Position numbers and translations under genes: made by a program
Notes under the pieces: generated by a model
Seen by the model: the letters and a program-made list of their open reading frames with translations, nothing else
Databases searched by the model: none
Told to the model about the DNA's origin: nothing
Part shown: piece by piece, positions 21,991 to 35,255 of the stretch
How positions within the stretch are numbered: the first letter of the stretch is position 1
Layout: every line of letters starts with the position of its first letter
Assembly (NCBI GenBank): GCA_024529925.1
Contig: JAFEUB010001472.1
Coordinates: forward strand, 249,501 to 313,500
Reading direction: 5' to 3'
Length of the DNA: 64,000 nucleotides
Source of the DNA: Ophthalmolycus amberensis
Taxonomy: Eukaryota; Chordata; Actinopteri; Perciformes; Zoarcidae

Positions 21991-24288
21991 ACGCGCGCCT
22001 GGTGTTTGTCTTAGTATTGCACAGTTATATTGTTTCTGCAGTTCACTGTATGTTTGAATGTGGATATTTGAATTATCCCTTTATTTTCAGCAATTAAATA
22101 TTGGAAAGTATAGATTACAATATAAACGGATCAGATCACAAATTATAGGATAGTTTCCCACACTTGTCATTTCAACCACTTAATATCGAGAGCAACATAA
22201 TCTTCAACCGTTTTAAATCCAAAGGGCAAAGGTCGCCTGGCGTCTCCTCCAGGGATTATCTGCTTTTTAGCACATCACTCTACAGTTAGAGGCTTATACA
22301 AGGGAAACTCTTATCATCACCATACAGAGCCAGAGCAACTGATGATTAGTCAGCTGCACCACTGAAGACCTTACCCAAAAGGGATGCATTGGACATCATT
22401 CGCTTGTCCCGGATCGAAAACACAAACAAAAACAAACATCACTGACCTCTTGCTTGAGTTTGTTGCTCTTGTTCAGACTCTTCGTAAAAACATATTGTTG
22501 AACTGTTGACATGCTGAAAAGAAATCTGATGATTAATTCAACAGACGAAAGAGGGTTATTTGTGTGTGTGTGTGTGTGTGTGTATGTGTGTGTGTGTGTG
22601 TGTGTTTTGTTTTTCTCATCCGTACAGAGGGCCGTATGTTGTACAGATTGTAATGTCCTTTGAGACAAATTAGTGATTTTTGGGTACATAAATAAAACGA
22701 GCCATAGTGAGCCTGGTTTATGCCTGGGAAGGTCATAGTTGATCGTGATGTAGAAACGGCAAATCAAGACAAATCACATATGAAAAAAACACTTCAATCA
22801 GCTCAGCTTTCCTAACTTCTCCATGAAAGTACGTGAGATTTCTGTTCCCCAGGCTTCAATGTTCACTAACCGAGCTTCCAATGCTTAAGAGATTGGTACA
22901 CTATAACCAACACAAATTGAAGTAAATGTAAAGCTTAACTTTAAACCACTTTCTCCATGTGTGTTTCCTTCAGGTCTCTTATAGCAGGAGGCAGAGAAAT
23001 ATGCTGGTTTCATACACTCCATCGATTTTGCCCTCAAACAAAGACAGACAGAGAGAGATGGAGGCAGGGAGCGGAGGAGAGGAGAGAAATGAGAGATGGA
23101 TGAAGAGCACTTGCCAAGGTAAACGTTCTTGTTTTATCTAAAGCACGGCCACATAGATTCTGTTTGCCGATTATTGGCAACTAGGAGAAACAAGGAAGGG
23201 CTTTTAATATTGGGAGAATTCAAACGTTCGAAGCGCTCATGAAGCAGGCTTCGAGCTCCAAATGCGGGAAAAATGGCATTTACTCTGCGAATGAGTGTGA
23301 CACAGAGCAACAGAGCGAGGGACGGAAGCTGAGAGCAACAGGGAAGATGAAGAAGAAGGGAAGAGAGAGAGAGGAAGAGAGAGGAAGGGAGAGAGGAAGG
23401 GCTGGTGTTAAGGTGATTAGTCTGGTGGGTTGGCGATAGAGAGAGTTGATCAATAACATATCGATCTCCCATTGCGAGTGTCAGGGGGGTAGTGGGAAAG
23501 AGAAGGAGGGTGAGAGGGCGAGAGAAAGGATAGGGAGGGAGTCGGTCCTGACTTGACTTTTAAAAATCCTTTACTCTGCAGATGACAAATAACCCATTCG
23601 ATTGCAGGAGAGCTGGACAATCTGGAAATCCTTCCTGCTGCAGACACACACACACACACACACACACATGCTGGTGCATTTTCTAAATGTTTTCCGAATA
23701 CTTTTCTCACTTTCAAATTAGCATGGTACAGACGATTTGTTGATATGGCTGCATGCAAAAGAAAAATCATTTCTGTAAGTAGTGTGGAGGAACTATTGAG
23801 CTCAATGCAGTGAAGTTACTTAGCAGACCATTACTTCAAAGAATTCCTCTAGGCAGAAATATTCACCGAAGCAAGTCTCACTCGATACTCACCCTGAAGC
23901 CTTTTTAAATGCTCTGCAATAAGTCTATTAGAAACGGGTGACAAATTTGAATGCAAACAAAAGCAGAAAAGAAAGAAAGCTGCCGCAAACTCCACTTACT
24001 TTTCTTTGTGCAGATTTTGGGCTGCAAAAAGACAGATGTGTTGCATCCAAGAATGTGTCAGTGAATATTCTCTGTTCAGAGCATTAAACAGCGAGATGAT
24101 GCAAGATCTTGCACAAATAATCAGATGATGACAAACATGGCTGTTAACCACCCGGCCCCTCAGGCCTCCTCGCAGCCGAGCTCAGCGGATATTGGAGTCT
24201 GAAAAATGAATACTGAGAGATCATTCTTTAAAAAAACAAACAGCTAACACAACAAGCTAATGAAATGAGTTGACACAGAAAGATGACA

Positions 24289-24290
<2 letters not shown>

Positions 24291-24357
<67 letters not shown>
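24291..24357. repeat. (GT)n microsatellite
   Basis: An uninterrupted run of about 33 GT units in the region upstream of onecut3. Confidence 0.96.
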
Positions 24358-24358
<1 letters not shown>

Positions 24359-25549
24359 TTCTGTGCAGGTGTCTTTGTATGTGTGTCACCAGTGAAGAGG
24401 TCATGATGTTACAAGGTTTGTCGCTCCCTGGTGTAATCTGGACCATGCAGGCCGGGGTCAGAGTTGAGGGGTGAGAGGTGAAGGCTCAATTTTGGTCCCT
24501 GAAAATACCACAGAAGTCCAGAGGACGGATGTCAGAGTAATAGAGGAGAGGACGGTTATTGAGCAAGCCATCATTTTTATTGTCAGCTCCCATATACCGG
24601 AAGTCTTTCACTACAGCGGGTTGGGTTAAAGCCCCCAAAGTGGAGTCAGGTTGTCAGTGCAGGTATGTGATATTTCTCCATCGAAATGAAAACACGTCCC
24701 TTTTCTTCTCATGAATCACCGCTGTGCTCCGCTTTCTCTTCGCAGAGGCTTTGGAGATTTGATGGCGGAGAGTGATGGATTCTCCTGGCATTGGGGCTCA
24801 GCTCTCAAACAACCATTATCATTACGGATCCTGCTGATTTGGACAAATGGAGAGGGCTTTTGATATTTGAGGGAAGCCATGTATAAGAATGGTTAATGGG
24901 CAAAACACAGCCTCTTTGTCCCGTCATCTCCTTCTCGCCCACGCTCGGCTCTCCCATCATTCAACCCGCTTCCATTTCCTCATTTTCCTCTCGTTTCTCC
25001 TCCTCTGCCTGGCTCTCTCCTTCCTATGTCCTTGTCTCCTGTGTGCCACTACTCCCCCCTCCATGCCTCCCTCTACCTGCTCAGAGAGCCCCTCCCCCAC
25101 CCCCCAGTGTCTCAGTCTCTCAAATTAATGTAGAGATATTGACAAGTGATGGGCCTTGCAGGCATAGATCATCAGGAGGGAGAGGGAAAGAAAAGAGGGC
25201 TGGGATGTGGCCATGCCACATGGATGGAGGGGTTTCCCTCATCCAGCCTAGCGTTCTCTGGTTGCCCAGCAGACATCCACCAGCTTCACAACGTCCACCG
25301 AAGTCCTCCATCGGTTGATTCACTTTCCCCATGACTCAGAAAGCGTTAGAGATGGAAGCAAGAAGAAGAAATGACGATGCACATAAATATCCCCACACTC
25401 CACACTTCACTTCATCCTATGTAAACTGGATAAGGTGCTGCTAACAATGTGCAAAGGGCCAGTTTGTCAATATGCCAATTACATAGATGAGGGTAGAGAA
25501 AGGGCAAATGATAGCCAATCATTGAAGTGCTTCTACTGTCCTCGAGCCA

Positions 25550-25720
25550 GAGCTGACCCCATGACCCCGTTTGATGACCGTCAGGCCAAAGGTCTCCTCT
25601 CCAGGGGTCAGAGGGCACGGCCAGAGAGAGCGAGAGAGGCGTTGCTATGGTAACAGCACTGGCCGAAGAATGGCGAGGTGTGGCAATCGGGAGGAGAGGG
25701 GTCAATGTGGATGGGCCGAG
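25550..25720. promoter_or_regulatory. possible enhancer: RFX X-box plus nuclear-receptor-like half sites
   Basis: GTTGCTATGGTAAC at 25641-25654 fits the palindromic RFX X-box consensus. Nearby are several TGACCCC/GGGGTCA half sites, including a closely spaced direct pair near 25554-25570. There is no coding potential. A regulatory role is inference. Confidence 0.35.
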
Positions 25721-26075
25721 CAGTGATGCGCCGTTACTCCACTTGTTTAAGCGGCATTCGGTGGCAAGCGGGGGAAGATGTTTCCTGGTGTGGCTGTCAG
25801 GTTCAGTAACCATCCCAATATGATTTCATGCAAACTGCATGAAAGGCTTCTAACACATGCAAATGAACTCAGTTCATTTATCAAAAGTCCTTCACTGATT
25901 TGATTACTTATTTGATGCCATGCAGCATTTCAAGAAGTTAATAAAACTAGATATCAAGATGCTGAACTCCAGTGTTTGACTCCAAGGTTTGATGAAATGT
26001 AATTATTAACATTCAGGTGAATCTTTTAATGGTGCTTTGTTTCATCTGTTTTATGAATAAAACAACTTTTTATTT

Positions 26076-26798
26076 AGTGGTGGAATGTAACGATTTACTC
26101 TTGTACTGCACTTAAGTACACTTTTGCGATACTTGTGCTTTACTTGAATACTCCCAATCTATGCTGCTTTACACTTTTATTCACTACATTTCAAAAGGAA
26201 ATGTTGTATTTTACTCTACTATATTCATCTCGAAGCTATAGCTGTCAAAGAATTACTGTTGATGTGAAAAGGTTGCCATCCTCCCTTTTCACCAGGCACA
26301 TCAAGGGCAGTTATGCCTCATTATACAGGAAGATAGATCTGCACGTAATGATATTCTGTTATATTTGGTTTGCTCATTGCAATGTAATGAGTGCCCATAG
26401 ATAGATTGTGATGTCAGCAGTAACTTAGATATCTAGTATTAATGGTGTGTCCATTATTCTGTGTGAATTTGGACGCTTGCTCGGTTTACCTCACCCTACA
26501 TACCTGGGCAGGTGGTAGGTTCCAACTTCTTTGGTGGCCTTTTTCTTCAGTTAAATTCAGTGTTATTAAAATGACCACATTTCATTTTTGTCCTTTCTTT
26601 CAGTAAACGTTTTGTTAACAAATGCCACGATTTTTTCTCTACTTCTGCTTATCGACCTGGTTCTTCAACATCCCTTTTCTTTAAAGTTTTAAAGTTTCTG
26701 CCCTTTTATATTGGATGGTGGAACTACATGATGATTATCTTTACATTGTGGTATTGAGTTGTACCTCAGTGAAGTTTCTGAATACTTATTCCACCACT
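26076..26798. mobile_element. non-autonomous DNA-transposon-like repeat with AGTGGTGGAAT ends
   Basis: It starts AGTGGTGGAAT (26076-26086) and ends with the reverse complement (26788-26798), an 11 bp perfect terminal inverted repeat. Interior phrases such as 'gtactgcacttaagtacac' and 'tactttacttgaata' are typical of a very common dispersed repeat in fish genomes. I do not see a clean target duplication or a transposase. Superfamily assignment is not possible from this copy. Confidence 0.6.
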
Positions 26799-27870
26799 GC
26801 TTTATTCACAACCTTGAAATGTAAGGCACATCAGCTGACCTCATTCCTGTGAAAACAAATATCTGGGCAGAAGCAGAACCACTGACTATTTCATGCGTTG
26901 TTGCGCCATCTTGTGGTGGTTGTACACACAACTACTGTGGTGTTTTAATGGCTGTTTCTGTTTACTCTGGGTGCTACTGGTATAAATATAACAATACTAC
27001 TTATGTATTCTCACAGATGTTATGTCCTCTGCCTGTTTCATATTGCAAACAAATTGCTCTTCTAGAGAAAATGACAGAATATTTAGCTGATTGCCAACAT
27101 TGCAGGGGACATATGCACCTGTAGAGTTAAATAATGTCTCACTGTCTGTGCATTTCATCTGATGCGTTCCCTACCTCATCATTGGACATTTGACAAAATA
27201 ATCTTCACTCAAGACCAACTTACTGGCTTTCAAGACTTTCAGTCTCATCTCACGGTCATCACAACAATCACATTTTCTTTTCTTTTTTTAAAATGTTTCA
27301 TGAACTGTGAAGTAGACAGAAAGAAGCTGCAGTGTTTCTCTAGTCTCAAAAACAAAGTCGTTTCCATCAGTAAAGAGGTCTCTGCACTCTCTTTTCACTG
27401 GAGATTCACCTTTATCCATAATCACTGCATACATAACCTAACTCCAACCATAACCCAAATCTTAACGTTAAACCAAGTCTTAAGCCTAAAATGTAATAAT
27501 TTAAAGGTATAGGACAACAGAGTCCCCAACTGCCAGAATGAGAGTACATGTGTAAACATTGCTAACACTCACTGAAGACACATTTGTCAGTATAGTGTTC
27601 TGACTGCTTTTGATTTGCATATTGCAGGCTATTCTAACACTGCGTGCATTGTGACTCATTGTAATACATCCAGACAAACAAGATAAGCAAAGCTGTGTGT
27701 CCCAGCATGCACATTGCTGCAGGGGTGAACCTGTTGAAATAGCAAAGAAGTATCCAACATACCAAACGATGTTCTAAATAAGAAGCACGGTACAAGGAAC
27801 AATAAAGACCTGTCCTGCAGACACACAGCAGATTTCTTTGCTGCCACTCTGACTTCAAGGAACCTTTTTT

Positions 27871-27876
27871 TATATA
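27871..27876 (+). promoter_or_regulatory. possible TATA box of the SLC22 gene
   Basis: TATATA follows a T run about 90 bp upstream of the SLC22 start codon. The spacing allows a short 5' UTR. No transcript evidence is visible. Confidence 0.3.
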
Positions 27877-27964
27877 CTATACGTGATAACACGTATCCTT
27901 ATCAAAACAGCATAACCTGGAATATAACACTCCCAGATGTACCAGCGTGCCATTGCTGTTGGTC

Positions 27965-30900
27965 ATGTCGTGTGGGAAAGACTTCGATGAAGTTACGTCT
28001 TTCTTGGGCGTCTATGGCTTGTCTCAAGTTCTAATAATTGCTCTGCTCAGTTTAAGCGCAATCGTATGCGGATACACGGGAATGGTCGTGGTTTTCGTTT
28101 CGGACACACCTGAGCATCACTGCAAAGCATCGAACGCCTCCACGCGCACGGATGTGGAGGTTCCCTTCCGAGAGCAGAGCAGCTGGATCGGACCTGACGG
28201 CTGTTCCCGTTACAAACTGAACGGAAACTGGACCGATACAGCGAGACCCAGCAATGACACGGAGCAATGTCTGGATGGATGGGCCTTTAGCACCGAGGGA
28301 TACACCGCCACTATTGTGTCTGAGGTATATTTGTAGAATAAGGATTAAGCTAAATCCTTTGTTCATGAAGATGACTGTTCTCTTCCTTTAACTTTTTTTA
28401 AACTTTAGATTATTTTAGATTACAGTTGACTTCAATGTCAGGATCCTCCAATTTGTGTCTTGCTGCAACTGTTCTCTCTCTGTTGCTTCCAGTGGGATCT
28501 GGTGTGTGACAATGCATGGAAGGTCCCTTTTTCCACCTCCTTGTTCTTTGTAGGAGTCTTGATTGGATCCTTTATCAGTGGTGACCTCTCAGATCGGCAA
28601 GTATGTTCCTTTGTGAATAATGATTATTCATAATATAATAATAATAAAAACAATAAGAAGTTGCAGTACATGAAGTTGATCAATCATTTATGAAAAAAAG
28701 ACACATTTAATAGTCCATTTTGACAGGTCCTTTCCAACATATAACTTACTTTTGTTCCTCTTGTAGCTCATCCTAAAAGAGCAGCTATAATTGTGGTGCT
28801 GCCTGTTCCAGTTTGTCTGTTTTATCTATTTATTTTTCTAACTTTTATTTAAAAATCATTCTTTCTCATGCATATCTTTTTGTTAAAATTAAGTTGAGCC
28901 TGAGATATTCGTCCACACTGACTAATCACTGCATGGTTCCTCAACAGACAGCACAATTACGATTGGATGGACATAAATAACGTCCAAAAATAAGTTTGAC
29001 ATTTACCATTTAAATAAGAGACGAGCAGCAGGGAACGCCAGGGTCACACACTTAAACAGCCAAACAAAAACCTCAGTGAGTGTTTGTCTGACTGAATAGA
29101 TTGTGCGGTGCCTTTATGATCCCTTTAAAGCAGGGGTCTCAAACTCCCGGCCCGCGGGCCAAATCCGGCCCGCTACGTCATTTTATGTGGCCCGCGAATC
29201 CGCCAGCAAAAAAAAAAAAAGTTTTTTATTTTTTTTTTTAATTAGACTAATAATAATAAAAATATCCCCACAGTCGAAATTATGAGATAGAAAGTCGAAG
29301 TTATTAGATAGAAAGTCATAACTAGAAAGTCATAATTCTGAGATAGAAAGTCAAAATGATGAGATAGAAAGTCAAAATTATGAGATTGAGATTGACAGTC
29401 AAAATTATGAGATTGACAATCAAAATGATGAGATTGAAAGTCAAAAAGATGAGATTGAAAGTCAAAATTATGAAATAGAAAGTCAAAATGATGAGATACT
29501 TAAACAGTTAGAAGCAGCTCTTTGACTGGTTACTGTACATTTGACATGGAAATGTATTGTGAGTACATTGAAGACTACTTTAAACTGTGAATGCAGAGAG
29601 TTATTTGACAATATGTTTCGAGTAGTTACATTTACAACCGGCCCTTTGTGGGCGACCATGATGCTGATGTGGCCCGGAGTGAAAATGAGTTTGAGACCCC
29701 TGCTTTAAAGACTAAAAGCACAATTACCAACATTTCATTAAAATACACACCAGCCAATCATCTTGTTCACACGCAAATTGGATGGAGAGAAAAAGATGAA
29801 TGTTAGTGTTGTTCTCAGTCTTCTGCTCCAGCACAACACAGCGTGGAACAAAAACCCTTCCACAGAATAATACCAACACCAACAAGTTTGTGTTTAGGCT
29901 GAACTGCAAGTTATTCATCCCACACCACACCTTTTTATTCAGTTCAAAAGTAAGACGCAGGATATATAGCGAGTCGGTCCGGTGGAGCAGGGGTGCGTGC
30001 GCAACCAGGCGATGAAATGTAAATAAAGGGGGGAAATGATTCAGTGCAGACATTAAGCTGTAGATGTTGTTGAATGAGGGTGAGGGGGGATTATATAGTT
30101 CATTTTAATTAGTATGTCCGTTCCTACCACATCTACCGGCATAACAACGGGAAGTCGGTGATAAAGTAGTAAAGCCCGCCTCTTGCTTGATTTGATTGGC
30201 TGCCTCGGTCAATTGTGACATTGACTGAGCGGTACGACTATGCGCCTGGAGCTGAACAGTTGAAAATATTTAAACTGTTATGCGCGTCCAAAACCGCCTG
30301 GAAAACGCGGCGCGGCTCAGGAGAAGAGCGCGAACCAGGTGTGCCATAACACATAAGGCTGTACAATACAGATCATTATCACAAACACTGCTCATGTTCT
30401 TGAATGATTATTCTGTTCCCAGGTTTATTCAAACTATTTATTTAAACGCCATCAACGAGTGCCCATTTAGTAACAATTTAATACAATGGTTGGCCACATG
30501 GGGCAGTAATCCAACCACAGTCTAACAGTATTGTATATAAGAAATTGAACTTGCCATTTTTGATTTCAACACCTATATGATCATCCTCAACTACATTAGT
30601 CTGTTAGCTGGACAAAAAACTAATAATATTAAAGTCAAAGGAAAGCAGATACAGATATGATACTGCATGAAATGAGACAGATTAACATTATGTTGCACAA
30701 ATATCTCTAACCAGTCAGTGAATCTTGCCAACTAAAATCTCACAATCAAAGTGAATTTTTATCTAAACTCAAATGCTTCTTAAATACAGAGTAGATTGCT
30801 GTATTATTGCTGATTGATTGCTTAACTGCGAAATTTAAATAACTTTTAAATGCAATTTTATGTTATTTTAGAATGTAATAGATTCGTTTTTTCATGGTCT

Positions 30901-33900
30901 TTGATTGTATATTTTATAAATATATATATAAATCTGACGATCTGACGATCAGTTAATTAATTGATAATATCTTCAGTTTGCATGTTTTAGAGAATGTTTG
31001 TATCTAACTAATTGATTAATTGACTAATTATTTAGCTCTAATAATGAAAATACAATTTTTGATTTGTTGTTTTACTGCCTAATAGTTTTCACTGATGTCT
31101 GTGGTGCTAGCAGCAAAAACAAAACAAAAAAAACGAGGGACTTCGAGATCAAGAAAGGAAAGAAGAGGCAGCTCATCACATACAAGTCGAACACTCGGTG
31201 TGATGGCGTACACTCACAGATTACACATGCCCTGTTAATTTCATGCTCCTGTGCATTGTCTTACAGGTTTGGCAGGAGGCCGGTGTTTTTTTTCACCATG
31301 GCCTTACTAACAGTCACTCCCTTGATCCAGGCCGCCTCCGTCAGTTGGATCATGTTCTGTATCCTCAACGCTCTGAGAGGACTTGGCTACTTCAATTACA
31401 TCGTGTCATTAGTACTGGGTGAGGCAGCACATGCACTTCTATTGGTCTCAAAAGAGTCCATGTCTTTATCTCTTCTTCAATATCTTCCTGTGACAAAGCG
31501 CAGCTTACTTGCCTGTAGTTTGATGCAAGCTGTACAATTCCATTGCCTTGTGCTCAGGTAGTTGAAGGAAGCAATGAACTCAAAAGGGCTGCAGATAGTT
31601 TTCACCTTGTTTTTGTGTTCATTTGATATCAAATATACTGTACTGTCTCATATTAACGCCACGCTCCAAATCCTCTTCTTGGTTAGGGTCTGAGATGCTG
31701 AGCCAGACTACCAGGATGGGCTTTGCTCTGCTGGGCCACTGTGTAGGTTTTGGTGTTGGATATGCCTTGTTGCCACTCGTTGCCTACTTCATACGAGGCT
31801 GGAGAATGCTGCTGGTTGCTACTGCCGTCCCCGGCTTCCTATTCATTCCAGCATGGTGGTAAGTCTGATGAATGTTGGCTGAATATAATTGGTCAATGGT
31901 ATGTCCGATGTAAGGACTAGGATTTAAATTCCCCTTGTGTCTCATAACATAATGCCGGAGTGGTCCAGATGCCAATGATTGTTGTACCGCTTGTAACCTT
32001 TTTTGATTATCCTAAAACATCATAAAAGAAGAATAAAAAACACAGAATCAACCTTGGACGTATTGAAAGGGGAAAATAAAGTAATAAATCTAATTTAATA
32101 GATCCAAATTATTCAAAAATAATGGTCTCTACACCACTATTTGCAAACACATGATAGTTTATCCAAACCAAAGGTCAGTCAGAATCAATTCAAAAGTGAT
32201 GATACTCTTTCAACTTCCAGCATAGCAGACTGTTTTTGCTTCCTCTCTGTCATCATAAAACTATGAGCATACTCTAATGTTCTCTGTGACATATAGTCCA
32301 TGCATTACCAAGTACAAATACACCTCTTGAAGGGGTTCATTCTTTTAAATAACTGCCAAAGATCGATGAAATTCTGTCCTTCTATCTCTGCTCAGGTTGA
32401 TTCCTGAGTCTCCCCGCTGGCTTTTGCAGAAAGGTCGTGTGGCGGAGGCTGAGCTTGTCATACGCGTTTTGGCCAAAAGGAACAGAGTCCCTGCTCCTGA
32501 GGTCATATTCAGGGCTGACGAGTGCTTGGAGCTAATGGTATTTACTCCATTTTTACTCCTCATGCTGTGGAACCTATTGTGTAGTATGAAATATAGCCAA
32601 AACTGTGAGTCAGGTGGCACTTTTGACTAGAATTACATTTCACTGAATGCAATGTGACCGTTCTGTTTCTTTTCATATACCGTATGTCTAATTCAGCAAA
32701 ATCAAGGTGAAGAGGAGCAGACATACACTTATCTGGACCTGATACGCACCCCTAACTTAAGGAATATTACAATTCTGAGTGTTTTCATATGGTAATATGA
32801 CTTCTTTTCTTTGTTTGTAACTTTTCTGAACATGATTGTGCGTACACTTTATTCTACATCAAAGTAATTCCTTAAATTTACAGTTCCATCCATCCATCTA
32901 TTTTCCTCCGGGGTCGGGTCACGGTGGCAGCAGGCTGGCTAAATTGACAGTTATGTTTGACAAATAAATCCTCATAACTCTGATTGCCAGATTGCCACCC
33001 TGAACTTGAAAAAGATAAATAAATATTAAATGGAGGCCCTCAAAATATATTGCAAACAAGTGTAGTTTACAAAAACAACAACGATGAACAAGATCAGTAA
33101 CAGTTCGGATGTGTTCGACTGGAGAGTTAAGAAAACGTTATGAAATTGTGCCTTATTTACATAAGGCACAATATAAATTCTGACTGTGAAATCCACACTT
33201 TCACATTTAAGTTTGTCTTAACGCTAAAGGGTTTTTCTGTGATTATTTTGTAATTGTATCAGAAAATATTAATAATTCAGATTTAGTTGTTAGTGATTTG
33301 AGAATAACAGCAGTTTCCAAATCATGTGACAACTTTTTTGTTTTGATAACAAAAACAAATCAAGGAAAATAAATTGAAATTTCCCTTTAAATAGTTCAAT
33401 CAAAACTAAAATAAACTGTAGCTTCTTCAAAGCTAATTTGGTCTCAATCTGAGCCATCGGGCACCATATGGCACCGTCAAAGTAAAATGCACTTTTGAGA
33501 TCAATGTATTATTCAAACACACTGCCTTCCGCCTTTATCCAGTCTTGATTTTGTATTTCTGCAGGATTTCCACTTCCATGGTCTTCTATGGTCTCTCTCT
33601 CAATACCAGTAACCTGAATGGAGATGTCTACCTCAACTGCTTCATTTCAGCAGCCATTGACATTGTAGTTTATGGAGCCACTTGGGCGCTAGCTAACCAT
33701 GTGTCACGACCCACAATCCTCTTCTCCACTCTGATGTTCTGTGGCATCATGCTTCTCATAATCAAGCTGGTGCCTGAAGGTCTGTTTCTCAATGCAATAT
33801 TGACTGAATCCGGCATCCCTGAAAGTACCATGAAGACGCTATGTGTGTGTGAGATTGTGTAGGCCTTGTCTAATGATCTTGTTTGTTTTTCTCAGACATG

Positions 33901-35184
33901 CATGTCATGCTCCAGGTGTTAGCCTTGCTGGGAAAGACTGGTGTGTCTGCTGCTTACAGCATGATCTTTGTGTTTTTCACTGAGCTGATCCCCACGGTGG
34001 TCAGGAACATGGGCTTAGGCATCGCCTCCACAGCTGGACGCATGGGCACCATCATTTGTCCCTATGTGATCTACATGGGTAAGAGTTTTTGGAGTCTTTC
34101 TGTTGCTGTTGTATTTGTGCACTCTGTTGAAACTATACTTTGAGAGAGAGATTGGAACGACTCACTGTCGATGATATTAATACACTGAACATAATTTATT
34201 TCACTTTACTCCAGCAATTTATCCTTCCTCCACAAGGTTTAGAGACTCACAAGAGACTTTCAAACTTCACATGCCAATATCTAAAATCAGTGAGGTGGAG
34301 TGCCCCTTTAAATGACAAATAACCCCAAATAAATCAAAAGGGAGGAGGAGTACTATCGGCCGCTATTGGTGGAAAACCTAACCTCCCCTAAAATGTCTTT
34401 GTTGCCAAGTCACATTTTTTAAATAACTGACATTATATGTGCATATAATTGTTTTATATAAAAATGTGATTATATTTGAAACTTCAAGACTAATTTTTAC
34501 GATTTTGTTCACAACATTAAAAGCGCCACAGGGTTAGGCGTCTGGTGACGTTTTGGATAAGTTTAGCTCCAACATTGACCTTCTCATCGAGGATAGGCGT
34601 AATATTGCCCAGTGATTCTAAAGTCAGTCAGGAACAACACTGGGGAAAGTAGTAACTTATTCTTTACAGTTAAAAGACATAAAGCTCTCCCTACATTTTA
34701 CATTTGCTTGATGTGTTTGCTTGATGTGTTTGCTTGATGAGCAGGTCTGTCAAGTGAAGGCAATGATATCAATGATAGTTCTGTTCCAATGCAGCAATAT
34801 ATGTTATTCATTACCCCTGCGTGTGACAAGTTGAGTTTCTTTGTTTTCTGCCTTTTTTTGCAGCAGACATTTTGGCTTGTCACAGTAGTAAAAGCACAAG
34901 AGTCCCAGTACCGTAATGGTGTGACATGTCAAAATGTCTTCTGTGAAAAAGGCCTATGACTGTAACCCATGGAAATAAACAGATCAGTGGCAATTCCAAT
35001 TCAAGTGCTATTTATTCTGTCTGCAGGTGTGTACAGCAAGATCCTGCCATATATGGTTTTTGGCACAATCACCATCATGGCTGCTGCTGTTAGCATGTTG
35101 CTGCCAGACACCAGAAACAGCAAACTTCCTGACCTCATCAGCCAGGCCAAACCCATTAGAGGACATATGGCTGTGTGTGGGTGG

Positions 35185-35255
<71 letters not shown>

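Larger units (their letters stand above)
17303..27860. other. gene-free region upstream of onecut3
   Basis: About 10.5 kb between two divergently transcribed genes without a supportable coding exon. The first few hundred bases are GC-richer and probably contain the onecut3 5' UTR and promoter. The rest holds (GT)n tracts (21861-21990, 22560-22606, 24291-24357), a (CA)n run at 23643-23668, a GAGA-rich stretch near 23345-23400, possible ONECUT sites (18042, 19696-19729), an RFX-type X-box at 25641-25654, and a transposon-like element at 26076-26798. Confidence 0.65.
28597..31266 (+). other. SLC22 gene intron 2 (GC-AG), repeat-rich
   Basis: Donor gcaagt and acceptor ttacag. It contains the hAT-like element at 29131-29702. 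A further GC-richer block at about 30120-30350 looks like part of another dispersed repeat, but I cannot name it. No extra exon is supported. Confidence 0.6.

Noticed and set aside
24889..25334. Overlapping open frames of 60-140 residues on both strands
   Set aside because: CT-rich composition, no recognisable domain, and no splice or family support.
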